Assembly (NCBI RefSeq): GCF_036013645.1
Contig: NZ_CP107869.1
Coordinates: forward strand, 6,882,001-6,946,000
Length of the DNA: 64,000 nucleotides
Direction: 5' to 3'
Source of the DNA: Streptomyces sp. NBC_00490
Lineage (GTDB): Bacteria; Actinomycetota; Actinomycetes; Streptomycetales; Streptomycetaceae
How positions within the stretch are numbered: the first letter of the stretch is position 1; the number at the start of each line of letters is the position of its first letter. Shown here piece after piece: positions 63,951 through 64,000 of this stretch. A program made the position numbers and the translations under genes. The notes beneath the pieces were generated by a model that was not told the origin of the DNA, did not search any database, and saw only the letters and a list, made by a program, of their open reading frames with translations.

Positions 63951-64000
63951 ATGAAGGCTATCCGTCGCTTCACCGTCCGACCCGTACTGCCCGAACCCCT
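63951..64000 (+). CDS. glgP: Glycogen/alpha-glucan phosphorylase, first 16 codons
   Basis: A partial gene running off the right edge. It reads MKAIRRFTVRPVLPEP, which I recognise as the start of the actinobacterial alpha-glucan phosphorylase found next to glgE operons. CGAGGT lies seven bases before ATG at 63951. The enzyme would release glucose 1-phosphate from the glucan built by the GlgE operon. Only the N-terminus supports this. Confidence 0.7.
   Translation, partial: MKAIRRFTVRPVLPEP

Overview
The window is high-GC actinobacterial chromosome, almost certainly Streptomyces. Support comes from strong third-position G/C bias, frequent GTG starts, GTGA/ATGA stop-start overlaps and several leaderless-looking promoters. 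It also contains the Scy polarity protein, the GlgE/TreS/maltokinase/GlgB pathway, the isobutyryl-CoA mutase large subunit and a cslA-glxA pair. From memory, the gene order resembles the S. coelicolor arm around SCO5397 to SCO5444. That comparison was not computed. No rRNA, tRNA, CRISPR array, integrase or transposase was found, so this is mainly core chromosome with some decayed and repeat-rich spots.

Layout. 1-3567: the start of scy, a MITE-like palindrome, then methylmalonyl-CoA epimerase, an acetoacetyl/acetyl-CoA thiolase and meaB. 3716-10338: an MFS exporter, a PepSY protein beside a decayed sensor kinase, a MarR regulator, three tandem AIM24 genes and small membrane or binding proteins. 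10339-11217: a gene-free block with an interspersed repeat and an array of small GC hairpins. 11218-15993: a cslA-glxA-GH6 glycan locus. 16146-19995: an ArsR-type regulator with a divergent MFS exporter, a MarR regulator, a secreted six-cysteine protein and a DUF3817 protein. 20060-23559: icmA, a TetR regulator and a CnoX-like thioredoxin/TPR chaperone. 24225-26835: a three-gene cell-surface operon (DUF6230, DUF6114, Ser/Ala-rich protein).

26960-33000 is a central-carbon block: pyruvate kinase, acetate kinase and phosphotransacetylase (translationally coupled), and divergent phosphofructokinase. 33032-37535 holds an XRE regulator, an F420/FMN-type oxidoreductase and a sugar ABC importer lacking its own ATPase. 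37711-42656 has a small membrane protein and a DctBA-like two-component system divergent from a DctA dicarboxylate symporter. 42846-46500 has a TetR regulator with three operators in front of a DHA2 drug exporter, a DUF2127 membrane protein and a possible small gene. 46622-53673 has an AAA ATPase, a frameshifted aldo/keto reductase, an epimerase, an AsnC regulator, a MerR-thioredoxin pair and a HelD-like helicase. 53670-62249 has a lipoprotein and then glgB, maltokinase, treS and glgE. The window closes with a secreted subtilisin and the first 16 codons of glycogen phosphorylase.

How the genes work together. MeaB, epimerase, thiolase and IcmA serve propionate/branched-chain acyl-CoA metabolism. 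Pyk, AckA, Pta and PfkA handle glycolytic and overflow acetate flux. TreS, maltokinase, GlgE and GlgB turn trehalose/maltose into alpha-glucan, and the glycogen phosphorylase starting at the right edge would degrade it. Points most worth follow-up are the nested palindrome at 553-730, the hairpin array at 10440-10930, the 37-bp repeat found three times, the triple TetR operator, the MerR-type promoter with a 19-bp spacer, the histone-like tail on GlgB and the 200-residue low-complexity tail on the DctB-like kinase.
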